DNA of 9,766 nucleotides, taken from an uncultured Haemophilus sp. (GTDB taxonomy: Bacteria; Pseudomonadota; Gammaproteobacteria; Enterobacterales; Pasteurellaceae). Both the position numbers and the translations under genes were made by a program. The stretch's first letter is position 1. Every line of letters begins with the position of its first letter. This document shows positions 1-5,842 of the stretch, in pieces. Below the pieces are notes generated by a model. The model was not told the DNA's origin. It made no database searches and was given only the letters and a program-made list of their open reading frames with translations. The DNA lies in assembly GCF_937976265.1 (NCBI RefSeq), contig NZ_CALJRX010000008.1, forward strand, positions 1 to 9,766, in the 5' to 3' direction.

Positions 1-77
1 GCAACGTTGTCATTTTCTTGCACGAAAGGATAAAGATGTTCATAACTTCCGTGCGGATCGCCTGCGAATAAAATCAT
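1..77 (-). CDS. Probable metallophosphoesterase, N-terminal 25 residues only (runs off the window)
   Basis: A reading frame starts at the ATG at 77-75 on the minus strand and is open to the window edge. Its first residues read MILFAGDPHGSYEHLYPF. The hydrophobic beta-strand followed by G-D-P-H-G resembles the first metal-binding motif (D-x-H) of calcineurin-like metallophosphoesterases, so this family is the best guess; only 25 residues are visible and the other motifs cannot be checked. It starts one base after the nadR stop codon, and a GAGAAA stretch in the last nadR codons could serve as ribosome binding site, so it is probably co-transcribed and translationally coupled with nadR. Its substrate cannot be told. 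A link to nucleotide or NAD metabolism is only suggested by position. Confidence 0.65.
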   Translation of the reverse strand, partial: MILFAGDPHGSYEHLYPFVQENDNV

Positions 78-78
78 T

Positions 79-1188
79 TTATTTCTCGTTGGTCAATGTG
101 CGTTTAGTATGCGGTAAACTTTCAAGTTCTTCATCATTTAACACTTTTTCCACAACAGATTTCACTTGGTTATAACGGTCTAAATAACTTGGTGATTCAA
201 TTTCGATGTAAGGCACTTTGTATTTATCTAACAATTTTTTCAATAACTGTTGGAATTGTTGACGTTGTTTTTGGCTGCCTAGACTACGTAAGCCATCATC
301 CACCCATTTTGTATTGTTTTTCAATAAAATGGTGACATCAAATGGGTATTCTTTGATCATGGAATCGAGGAATGGATGGGCTTTACCTTCGTATTGAATA
401 CAAAAAGCTTGCGTGGTAATGAAGTCAGTATCAATAATTGCCACTTTATGAGCATGACGCACCGCATAATCAATATAGCGTTGGTGACCTAGTGCCATTT
501 GTGGATAGTCAGAATATTGCATGGCTTGCTCATCGCCACCTAATTTTTCAAAGACATATTCCCGACCATATTCCCATGCAGAAGTAGTATTGAATACGGC
601 AGCAAGCTTACTGACCAAGACACTTTTACCGCTACTTTCACCACCTAAAATGGCAATGGTTTTTGCAAAGAATGGACGGACTTCTTTCGGAATGAATTTC
701 CAATATTGGAAAGGTGTAGTACGAATTTTCGTTGCAGATACATTAAAGAAAGAGCGGTCAGGATCCACTAAAGAAACTTCAAGTCCTAAGTATTTTTCGT
801 ATGGCGCTTTGTCTTGTGGCTCACTACTAAATACCATCGTCGGGGTAAATTGTTTTTCTTCAAATAGGTTTTTTACTGCGTCACTCCAAGCTTGCCAACC
901 ATTTGGATAACTTGGAATGCCATCTTCAACTAAGTGATGAATAAAAATGTGATCATTTTGATATTTAAAGATTTGTTGCATCCAGCGAAGGCGATCTTGT
1001 ACCGTCGGCATGCGTTTCATTTTACTATCATAAAACAGCTTTAAATCGCGTTCGGTATCGCTACAGACAATCACGTGAAGCTCATCCACTTTACTGAATG
1101 CTTCATAAATCATATTAATATGGCCGGTGTGAACAGGGTAGAATTTCCCAAAAATCACACCCACTTTTTTATCGTGTTTGTTCGACAT
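79..1188 (-). CDS. nadR: Bifunctional NMN adenylyltransferase / ribosylnicotinamide kinase NadR
   Basis: This 369-residue cytoplasmic enzyme phosphorylates nicotinamide riboside to NMN and then adenylylates NMN to NAD. In Haemophilus, which cannot make NAD de novo, this is the established salvage route for V factor. The N-terminal adenylyltransferase domain begins almost at once, with GKFYPVHTGH at residues 14-23 holding the HxGH nucleotidyl-transferase motif, and the matching C-terminal motif SATKIR at 151-156. The kinase domain follows, with a Walker A loop GGESSGKS at 182-189 and an acidic Walker B-like segment IIDTDF at 251-256. The helix-turn-helix repressor domain of enterobacterial NadR is absent, as in H. 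influenzae NadR. The start is backed by TCCTT at 1195-1199 (AAGGA on the minus strand) six bases upstream. The downstream phosphoesterase gene begins one base after its stop. Confidence 0.96.
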   Translation of the reverse strand: MSNKHDKKVGVIFGKFYPVHTGHINMIYEAFSKVDELHVIVCSDTERDLKLFYDSKMKRMPTVQDRLRWMQQIFKYQNDHIFIHHLVEDGIPSYPNGWQAWSDAVKNLFEEKQFTPTMVFSSEPQDKAPYEKYLGLEVSLVDPDRSFFNVSATKIRTTPFQYWKFIPKEVRPFFAKTIAILGGESSGKSVLVSKLAAVFNTTSAWEYGREYVFEKLGGDEQAMQYSDYPQMALGHQRYIDYAVRHAHKVAIIDTDFITTQAFCIQYEGKAHPFLDSMIKEYPFDVTILLKNNTKWVDDGLRSLGSQKQRQQFQQLLKKLLDKYKVPYIEIESPSYLDRYNQVKSVVEKVLNDEELESLPHTKRTLTNEK

Positions 1189-1194
1189 AATGTA

Positions 1195-1199
1195 TCCTT
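1195..1199 (-). promoter_or_regulatory. nadR ribosome binding site
   Basis: AAGGA on the minus strand lies six bases before the nadR ATG. It supports the chosen start, which leaves only about seven residues before the first strand of the adenylyltransferase domain. Confidence 0.75.
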
Positions 1200-1208
1200 C
1201 GCTAAATG

Positions 1209-1224
1209 GCCACGGCGAGGTGGC
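1209..1224 (-). other. Small hairpin in the nadR leader
   Basis: GCCAC (1209-1213) and GTGGC (1220-1224) form a 5-bp GC-rich stem with a 6-nt loop in the untranslated leader of nadR, about 10 nt before its ribosome binding site. No run of U follows it on the minus strand, so it is not an intrinsic terminator. It may modulate translation or be incidental. It does not match any riboswitch class I know. Confidence 0.3.
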
Positions 1225-1235
1225 TGAATAGTCCT

Positions 1236-1264
1236 ATTTTATGCAATCTTTGTGCAAATAAAAA
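1236..1264 (-). promoter_or_regulatory. Weak candidate nadR promoter
   Basis: On the minus strand TAAAAT (plus positions 1241-1236) is a fair -10 hexamer. The -35 region 17 bases upstream is only TTTTTA. It is the best sigma-70-like candidate between nadR and the divergent ribB leader, but the -35 is poor and an activator or another site is possible. Confidence 0.3.
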
Positions 1265-1281
1265 CATTTTTCATTGAATGA

Positions 1282-1310
1282 TTTTTTACCGCGACATTTT
1301 ACGTTATACT
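1282..1310 (+). promoter_or_regulatory. ribB promoter upstream of the FMN riboswitch
   Basis: TATACT at 1305-1310 is a good -10 hexamer. With 16-17 bp spacing the -35 falls in the T-tract at 1282-1288, a weak match to TTGACA. The predicted start near 1317 is just ahead of the first paired base of the riboswitch at 1320, which is the expected arrangement. Confidence 0.55.
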
Positions 1311-1319
1311 ACGACCTGC

Positions 1320-1486
1320 ATTCTCAGGGCAGGGTGAAATTCCCTACCGGTGGTGACAGCCCACGAGCACTTAAAAGTGCGGTCAATTTTGATTGCGTTT
1401 TACAAAATTGTTTCGCTTTGTACTTTTAAGGTTAGCAGATTTGGTGAAATTCCAAAGCCGACAGTATAGTCTGGATGAAAGAGAAT
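1320..1486 (+). ncRNA. FMN riboswitch (RFN element) controlling ribB
   Basis: The conserved RFN blocks are present in order: TCAGGGCAGGGTGAAATTCC near 1324-1343, CTACCGGTGGTGA near 1344-1356, GCCCACGAGC at 1359-1368, TTAGCAGAT at 1432-1440, TGGTGAAATTCCAAAGCCGA at 1442-1461, and AGTCTGGATGAAAGAGA at 1468-1484. The closing stem pairs ATTCTC (1320-1325) with GAGAAT (1481-1486); GGGC (1327-1330) pairs with GCCC (1359-1362); AGGG/CCCT and TTTGG/CCAAA form two hairpins. The class binds FMN and represses riboflavin genes when FMN is plentiful. The variable arm is long here: CTTAAAAGT (1370-1378) pairs with ACTTTTAAG (1422-1430), and CAATTTTG (1384-1391) with CAAAATTG (1403-1410). It carries a DNA uptake sequence. 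Confidence 0.95.
1375..1383 (+). repeat. DNA uptake sequence inside the FMN riboswitch
   Basis: This is a perfect AAGTGCGGT core followed by the usual A/T-rich extension (CAATTTTG). It lies in the variable arm of the riboswitch. With the preceding GCACTT it makes a near-palindrome at 1367-1380. Confidence 0.9.
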
Positions 1487-1488
1487 AA

Positions 1489-1513
1489 AACGGATTGGGT
1501 TCCCAATTCCGTT
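1489..1513 (+). terminator. Terminator-like hairpin of the ribB riboswitch
   Basis: AACGGA-TTGGG (1489-1499) pairs with CCCAA-T-TCCGTT (1502-1513), an 11-bp stem with one bulged T and a tight TT loop, followed by the U-rich stretch CTATTTATTTG. It sits directly after the FMN aptamer and before ribB, where an expression platform belongs. It is probably the premature terminator used when FMN is bound. The U-tract is interrupted, so a Rho-dependent or translational effect is also possible. Confidence 0.6.
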
Positions 1514-1565
1514 CTATTTATTTGCATTTCTCAGCCCTGATTCTGGTTAATTTTAACGTAACAAC

Positions 1566-1571
1566 AAAGGA
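1566..1571 (+). promoter_or_regulatory. ribB ribosome binding site
   Basis: AAAGGA lies seven bases before ATG 1579. It decides the start: the frame is open further upstream, but those codons lie in the riboswitch hairpin. Confidence 0.75.
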
Positions 1572-1578
1572 AATTACG

Positions 1579-2226
1579 ATGAATCAGTCAATTTTATCTG
1601 CATTTGGTGCGACCGGCGAAGAACGGGTGATTAACGCATTAAATGCATTCAAACAAGGTAATGGCGTATTAGTATTGGATGATGAAGATCGCGAAAATGA
1701 AGGCGATTTAATTTTCCCAGCAGAAACCATTACCCCAGAACAAATGGCAAAACTTATTCGTTATGGCAGCGGTATCGTGTGTTTATGTATCACCGATGAA
1801 CAATGCAAACAGCTTGATTTGCCACCGATGGTTGAGCATAACAATAGCGTGAATAAAACCGCATTTACCGTGACGATTGAAGCGGCAGAAGGTGTGTCAA
1901 CAGGTGTATCAGCACAAGATCGCGTCACCACAATCAGAGCGGCAATTGCAGATCAGGCAAAACCGACAGATCTTCACCGTCCTGGGCATGTTTTCCCATT
2001 ACGTGCTGCAGAAGGTGGTGTTTTAGCACGTCGTGGTCATACTGAAGCCTCAGTTGATTTAGCACGTTTAAGCGGTTTTAAACCGGCTGGTGTGATTTGT
2101 GAAATTACGAATGATGATGGTTCTATGGCTCGCGCACCAGAAATTATTGAATTTGCGAAAAAATTTGGTTATGCGGTGTTAACAATTGAAGATTTAGTGA
2201 CATATCGTCAAAAACATCATTGTTAA
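1579..2226 (+). CDS. ribB: 3,4-dihydroxy-2-butanone-4-phosphate synthase RibB
   Basis: The enzyme converts ribulose 5-phosphate to 3,4-dihydroxy-2-butanone 4-phosphate and formate, giving the four-carbon unit for the xylene ring of riboflavin. The product is 215 residues, the usual length for stand-alone RibB with no fused GTP cyclohydrolase II domain, and it begins MNQSILSAFG, close to the E. coli protein. The acidic active-site segment DDEDRENEGD is at residues 34-43, with the Arg, Glu and Asp residues that bind substrate and magnesium. HRPGHVFPLRA in the middle and GHTEASVDL carry the conserved His and Glu, and FKPAGVICEI follows. It stands alone under the FMN riboswitch and converges with dusA on a shared terminator. 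The upstream in-frame TTG at 1495 lies in the riboswitch hairpin and was rejected as start. Confidence 0.97.
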   Translation: MNQSILSAFGATGEERVINALNAFKQGNGVLVLDDEDRENEGDLIFPAETITPEQMAKLIRYGSGIVCLCITDEQCKQLDLPPMVEHNNSVNKTAFTVTIEAAEGVSTGVSAQDRVTTIRAAIADQAKPTDLHRPGHVFPLRAAEGGVLARRGHTEASVDLARLSGFKPAGVICEITNDDGSMARAPEIIEFAKKFGYAVLTIEDLVTYRQKHHC

Positions 2227-2245
2227 TGAAATACTCATAAAACAA

Positions 2246-2254
2246 AAGTGCGGT
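2246..2254 (+). repeat. DNA uptake sequence, forward arm of the terminator
   Basis: Perfect AAGTGCGGT, inverted relative to the copy at 2276-2284. Confidence 0.9.
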
Positions 2255-2275
2255 CAGAAAATCTATTAAATTCAG

Positions 2276-2284
2276 ACCGCACTT
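2276..2284 (-). repeat. DNA uptake sequence, reverse arm of the terminator
   Basis: Perfect ACCGCACTT, the reverse complement of the uptake core, 21 bp from the forward copy. Confidence 0.9.
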
Positions 2285-2296
2285 TGTATTTTAGGC

Positions 2297-3283
2297 TTAA
2301 TTGGTTTCCACAAAGCTTAATGCCGTTTCGACCACTTCGATGCCCGCGCCTTGCTTAAAGGCATTTTCACTTAAATAGCGTCGCCATTGTCTTGCCCCTT
2401 TGCAGTTTTGGAATGCGCCAAGCATATGTCGAACGATATGATTTAAATAAACACCTTGGCTCAGTTGTTTTTCAATGTAAGGGAACATGGCTTCCACTGC
2501 TTGTCTTGGTGTGACGATATCCGCATTGGCATCAAAAAGCATTTGATCAACATAGCCCAACAACGACGGATTTTGATAAGCCTCACGCCCAACCATCACG
2601 CCATCCACAAATTGCAAATGATGTTTCATTTCTTCGATGGTTTTTATGCCGCCATTAATTGCAATGGTCAACTGCGGGAAGTCTTTTTTCAATTGATAAA
2701 CACGATCATAATCTAAAGGCGGAATTTCACGATTCTCTTTTGGGCTTAATCCTGAAAGCCAGGCTTTTCGTGCGTGAACAATAAATTCTTGGCAGCCTGC
2801 ATGATGGACTTTTTCGATAAAGCCACAGAGAAATTCATAGCTATCCAAATCATCAATGCCAATACGCGTTTTCACGGTGACAGGAATATTCACGACACGT
2901 TGCATTTCTGCAATACATTCTGCGACTAAATCCGCTTTTGCCATCAAACAAGCACCAAACATACCATTTTGCACGCGATCGGAAGGGCAGCCGACATTCA
3001 GATTAATTTCATGATAGCCTCTTTCTTCGGCTAATTTGGCACAATGTTTAAGCTGTGCGGGATCACTTCCGCCAAGTTGTAGGGCAACTGGGTTTTCTTG
3101 CAAATCAAAATCTAAATGATCGTATTTCGCATGAATAATGGCGGGAGCCGTGACCATTTCAGTATAAAGCAACGCATTTTTACTAAATTGGCGATGAAAA
3201 TAGCGACAATGGCGTGTCGTCCAATCTAACATCGGCGCAACGGAAAAGCGGCCACGGTAAAAGTGCGGTTGGTTTTCTGACAT
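2297..3283 (-). CDS. dusA: tRNA-dihydrouridine(20/20a) synthase DusA
   Basis: This 328-residue flavoenzyme uses FMN and NADPH to reduce uridines 20 and 20a in the D-loop of tRNA. The TIM-barrel N-terminal part starts with RFSVAPMLDWT at residues 12-22. The Dus signature runs from LNVGCPSDRVQNGMFGA near 95-111 and holds the catalytic Cys99. VHARKAWLSG near 169-178 carries the conserved histidine, and INGG at 209-212 with GRE at 232-234 make up the FMN phosphate site. HMLGAFQNCKGARQWRRYLS in the C-terminal helical domain is typical of the DusA subgroup rather than DusB or DusC. It starts three bases after the clc stop, with an AGAG-type ribosome binding site in the last clc codons, so the two genes probably form one transcript. 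It carries an uptake sequence in its first codons. Confidence 0.96.
   Translation of the reverse strand: MSENQPHFYRGRFSVAPMLDWTTRHCRYFHRQFSKNALLYTEMVTAPAIIHAKYDHLDFDLQENPVALQLGGSDPAQLKHCAKLAEERGYHEINLNVGCPSDRVQNGMFGACLMAKADLVAECIAEMQRVVNIPVTVKTRIGIDDLDSYEFLCGFIEKVHHAGCQEFIVHARKAWLSGLSPKENREIPPLDYDRVYQLKKDFPQLTIAINGGIKTIEEMKHHLQFVDGVMVGREAYQNPSLLGYVDQMLFDANADIVTPRQAVEAMFPYIEKQLSQGVYLNHIVRHMLGAFQNCKGARQWRRYLSENAFKQGAGIEVVETALSFVETN
3261..3269 (+). repeat. DNA uptake sequence within dusA
   Basis: Perfect AAGTGCGGT on the plus strand, lying in the first ten codons of dusA, where the opposite strand encodes part of Q-P-H-F. It is the only uptake copy in this window that lies in coding sequence. 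Confidence 0.9.
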
Positions 3284-3286
3284 ATT

Positions 3287-4672
3287 TTATTTCTCTTGAA
3301 TCTCGTTACGGCGAAGATCTTCTGCTTGTTGTTCCTGCATTCGTTGACGGAAACGTCCAGCCGCAAAGTGGTAAAAAGGTTTCGGACTAAATTGGCGCGA
3401 AATTATGGAGGCAATGATACTGGAAATCAAGAGCCAAATCAGTACAGGTTGAGCCCCCGTCATTTCCATCACCACTACGCTGGCTGTCACTGGGGATTGT
3501 GTGCCGCCGGCTAAAAAGGCTGCCATACATAAAATGACCAAAAAACGTTGATCGACCATGCCGTTGCTGATTTCCCATAACATGGTGCCGATACCCGCAC
3601 CAGTAGTGAGAGATGGTGTAAAAATTCCGCCCGCGATGCCATTCCAATAAGTCGTCACCGTTGCGAAGAGTTTTAGTATCCCCACTTCAGGTGAAACGAG
3701 TTGTCCTTCTAAGGCTCTTGCGACAACATCATAACCGGTTCCATAGGTTTGTCCTTCGCTGTAGGTGCCTATAGCAGCCAACACTAAACCAAGTAATAAG
3801 GCAATATAAATAGGGTGTTTACGGATCCAGTCACGCCATTTGAGTGGAGAGACTCCCGCTAATCCTTTAGCAAGGAGTCGTCCAAATATACCACCCAGTA
3901 CACCGCAGACGACGCCACAAATGGCAAGCCAAAGGTATAAATAAGGAATAGTGGTCGCACCTTTATAGGTTGGAAAGTAAGGGCTATTGCCTTGGATCGC
4001 CACTAAAATAAAACCGGCTGCTAATACACCGAGCAATACGCGTCGTTCCCAGCGTAACATCACGCCGCGACCAAGTTCTTCAATGGCAAAAATGACCCCA
4101 GCCAAAGGGGCGTTAAATGCGGCAGCAAGACCACCTGCTGCACCCGTTGCGATGAGTTCATTCGTACTTAAGCCACGGAAAGCAAAGTTGTATTTACGAC
4201 AGAAATTTCCCCAAGCGAGCATGACAGCCGCCCCCACTTGAACAGAAGGTCCTTCACGTCCAACAGACGCACCTATCACCATGGCAAAGAAAGTAAGCGG
4301 AATTTTCCAAATGGTTTGGCGAAATTCAACCAGTTTTGTTTTATAGCCACTGTAAGGAAGATTAATGGAGGCAATCACTTGTGGAATACCGCTGCCGCCA
4401 ACATAAGGCGTGTATTTGGCGGTAAACCAGGTAAGAAATGCAAGACCAAGTGGCAAGACGAACCAAACGGCGAGAGGGTATTTAGCAGACCAATAGGCAT
4501 TAAATTCAAGTCCGATATCGGCGAGTTTCGCAAATCCAAAGGAAAAAAGGGCAACAAATGTCGCACCAATCAGTAAACATACAAATTCGAGTGTTTTATG
4601 AGAGATACGATGGGTTTGTCGAAGCTTTTTATGATAGAAATAACGTAAATGAAAAATGAATGAACGTAACAT
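3287..4672 (-). CDS. ClC-family chloride/proton exchanger
   Basis: This is a polytopic inner-membrane protein of 461 residues from the chosen start. The ClC hallmarks are present in order: GGSGIP near residues 92-97 (anion-binding serine), GREGP at 138-142 with the gating glutamate, IEEL near 197-200 whose second glutamate marks a proton-coupled exchanger rather than a channel, GGIFTP near 348-353, and the tyrosine of KPFY near 434. It therefore probably exchanges about two chloride ions for one proton, as E. coli ClcA does in acid resistance. It keeps GSGIP, which ClcB-type proteins lack; I leave the symbol open. The frame is open up to an ATG at 4774, but a good minus-strand promoter lies inside that extension, and the shorter form fits the family length. 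Neither start has a strong ribosome binding site. dusA follows after three bases. Confidence 0.9.
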   Translation of the reverse strand: MLRSFIFHLRYFYHKKLRQTHRISHKTLEFVCLLIGATFVALFSFGFAKLADIGLEFNAYWSAKYPLAVWFVLPLGLAFLTWFTAKYTPYVGGSGIPQVIASINLPYSGYKTKLVEFRQTIWKIPLTFFAMVIGASVGREGPSVQVGAAVMLAWGNFCRKYNFAFRGLSTNELIATGAAGGLAAAFNAPLAGVIFAIEELGRGVMLRWERRVLLGVLAAGFILVAIQGNSPYFPTYKGATTIPYLYLWLAICGVVCGVLGGIFGRLLAKGLAGVSPLKWRDWIRKHPIYIALLLGLVLAAIGTYSEGQTYGTGYDVVARALEGQLVSPEVGILKLFATVTTYWNGIAGGIFTPSLTTGAGIGTMLWEISNGMVDQRFLVILCMAAFLAGGTQSPVTASVVVMEMTGAQPVLIWLLISSIIASIISRQFSPKPFYHFAAGRFRQRMQEQQAEDLRRNEIQEK

Positions 4673-4703
4673 AATGATTGCCAACAAAATAATTCTGCTT
4701 GAA

Positions 4704-4732
4704 ATTATAAAACCCTGGCTACATGCAGGCAA
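4704..4732 (-). promoter_or_regulatory. Promoter of the clc-dusA unit
   Basis: On the minus strand TTGCCT (plus 4732-4727) is followed after exactly 17 bp by a perfect TATAAT (plus 4709-4704). The predicted transcript starts near 4697, about 25 nt ahead of ATG 4672, which supports that start over the one at 4774. A second minus-strand candidate, CTGACT-17-TATAAT, lies at 4835-4863. Confidence 0.55.
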
Positions 4733-4807
4733 TTGATTTGGAAAAAGAGAGTTAAAACTAAATGAATTAAACATCTTGAAGAAAATGTATTAAATGTAAA
4801 GATGGGA

Positions 4808-4836
4808 TGGAATAAGTTATTTAAAAATCATATAAT
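4808..4836 (+). promoter_or_regulatory. Candidate promoter of the secreted-protein gene
   Basis: TATAAT at 4831-4836 is a perfect -10, with a poor -35 (TGGAAT, 4808-4813) at 17 bp. The -10 is part of the palindrome TATAATTATA (4831-4840), so it reads as a -10 on both strands. In A/T-rich DNA this can arise by chance. Confidence 0.35.
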
Positions 4837-4897
4837 TATAGAAAATCTCTTAAGTTAAGTCAGAATTCACTACATTAGTACTTAGATCAATAATTAT

Positions 4898-4902
4898 AAG
4901 GA
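4898..4902 (+). promoter_or_regulatory. Ribosome binding site of the secreted-protein gene
   Basis: AAGGA lies seven bases before ATG 4910, a clean initiation signal. The open frame that follows at 5795 has nothing comparable. Confidence 0.7.
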
Positions 4903-4909
4903 TTCTATT

Positions 4910-5794
4910 ATGAAAAAAATGCTATTTATCTCGATGCTCACTTGTTTCCTATCTTGTACTGGCGTACAAGCATCTATAGCAAATCCCACGAGTTCGAGTA
5001 GTCAATTTAATCAAATTTCTACTAATTTAAGTAATGAAGAATTTGGCAAATATATTCTCAAAAAAGTTTATCCGAGAGCTGTATACGATAAATGGAGTAA
5101 ATCTTGGGAGGATGAGGCTTTTCGCATTGATTATGACTTAAAAGATATTCAAACCAGTGAAGGAGAAAAGCGTTATTTTGCACTGAATTATGGAACTGCA
5201 GGATATAATGAGGAATTGTATTTATACATTTTCAAAAAGTCATTAGATGAATGGGTTTTAGAAAATCAGGAATATATGAATTCTGAAAACTTTGAGCAAA
5301 AACCATTATTTAAAAATAAAAATATAGAGCTTCTTGGTAAAGCATCGGTCGTTAAGCTAGGAAAGGATACACTGGGTTTTCAATTAGACGGCCGTGATGG
5401 AGGGAGTGGCGGTGAGAAAGGTGATATTAGTTGGGTTTACCCTGTAGATAATAAAATGAAAATAGTGACTGGGTGTCATTATGAAGAGTGGCGTTTTGGG
5501 CCTCTCGGCGTTGAATGTGAGCCAAAAATTAATTCAAACCTAAAACCAACAGAGGCGTTTTATCCAATCGAATTGAATTATAAGCTTGTGAAATATAAGC
5601 TTAATGATAAGGCTAAAAATGGGGCAGAAGAATGGGATATAGAAAGCATAGGTAATAAGAAAGGTAAGGTAGTCATTTTATTTAATCCACAAAATCAAAC
5701 TTATGAGCTACCAGTTGGCTTTGAAAAAATTAGTACGAATGCGGAACAACTATGGAAGTACTTTAATAAAATAACAGACTCTAAGCAAAAATAA
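4910..5794 (+). CDS. Secreted protein of unknown function
   Basis: I do not recognise this 294-residue protein. It begins with a typical signal peptide: MKK, a hydrophobic stretch at residues 4-15, then CTGVQA-S with a plausible signal peptidase I site after Ala21. Cys16 in FLSC is a weak lipobox, so a lipoprotein is possible but less likely. The mature part is rich in Lys, Glu, Asn and aromatic residues, has a glycine-rich segment around 161-171 (GRDGGSGGEKG), and has only two cysteines, Cys189 and Cys203, which could form a disulfide. No membrane segment or catalytic motif is evident. The gene is more A/T-rich than its neighbours and uses codons such as AGA and ATA that the adjacent ribosomal genes avoid, which fits an accessory or acquired gene. 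A periplasmic or surface role is inferred from the signal peptide alone. Confidence 0.75.
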   Translation: MKKMLFISMLTCFLSCTGVQASIANPTSSSSQFNQISTNLSNEEFGKYILKKVYPRAVYDKWSKSWEDEAFRIDYDLKDIQTSEGEKRYFALNYGTAGYNEELYLYIFKKSLDEWVLENQEYMNSENFEQKPLFKNKNIELLGKASVVKLGKDTLGFQLDGRDGGSGGEKGDISWVYPVDNKMKIVTGCHYEEWRFGPLGVECEPKINSNLKPTEAFYPIELNYKLVKYKLNDKAKNGAEEWDIESIGNKKGKVVILFNPQNQTYELPVGFEKISTNAEQLWKYFNKITDSKQK

Positions 5795-5842
5795 GTAAAT
5801 AGTAATCAGTTAATAGATTTAACAGATTTTGTAAAATGTCAT

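Larger units (their letters stand above)
2245..2290. terminator. Bidirectional terminator between ribB and dusA made of two inverted uptake sequences
   Basis: AAAGTGCGGTC (2245-2255) pairs perfectly with GACCGCACTTT (2275-2285) to give an 11-bp stem, extended by GAA/TTC after one A-A mismatch. TTTGTATTTT follows on the plus strand and TTTTGTTTTAT on the minus strand, so it can end transcripts of both convergent genes. Paired uptake sequences used as terminators are known in Haemophilus. Confidence 0.85.

Noticed and set aside
521..910. Plus-strand open frame of 129 codons inside nadR
   Set aside because: It is antisense to nadR, and its composition follows from the NadR codons; no family features or initiation signal.
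1201..1260. A riboswitch or NAD-sensing element in the nadR leader
   Set aside because: Only a 5-bp hairpin is visible, with none of the conserved blocks of a known class.
1495..1578. Longer RibB starting at an in-frame TTG at 1495
   Set aside because: It would begin inside the riboswitch terminator hairpin, has no ribosome binding site, and adds residues absent from RibB proteins; ATG 1579 has AAAGGA at the right distance.
3987..4576. Two overlapping plus-strand open frames opposite the ClC gene
   Set aside because: They are antisense to a well-supported membrane protein gene and have no recognisable features.
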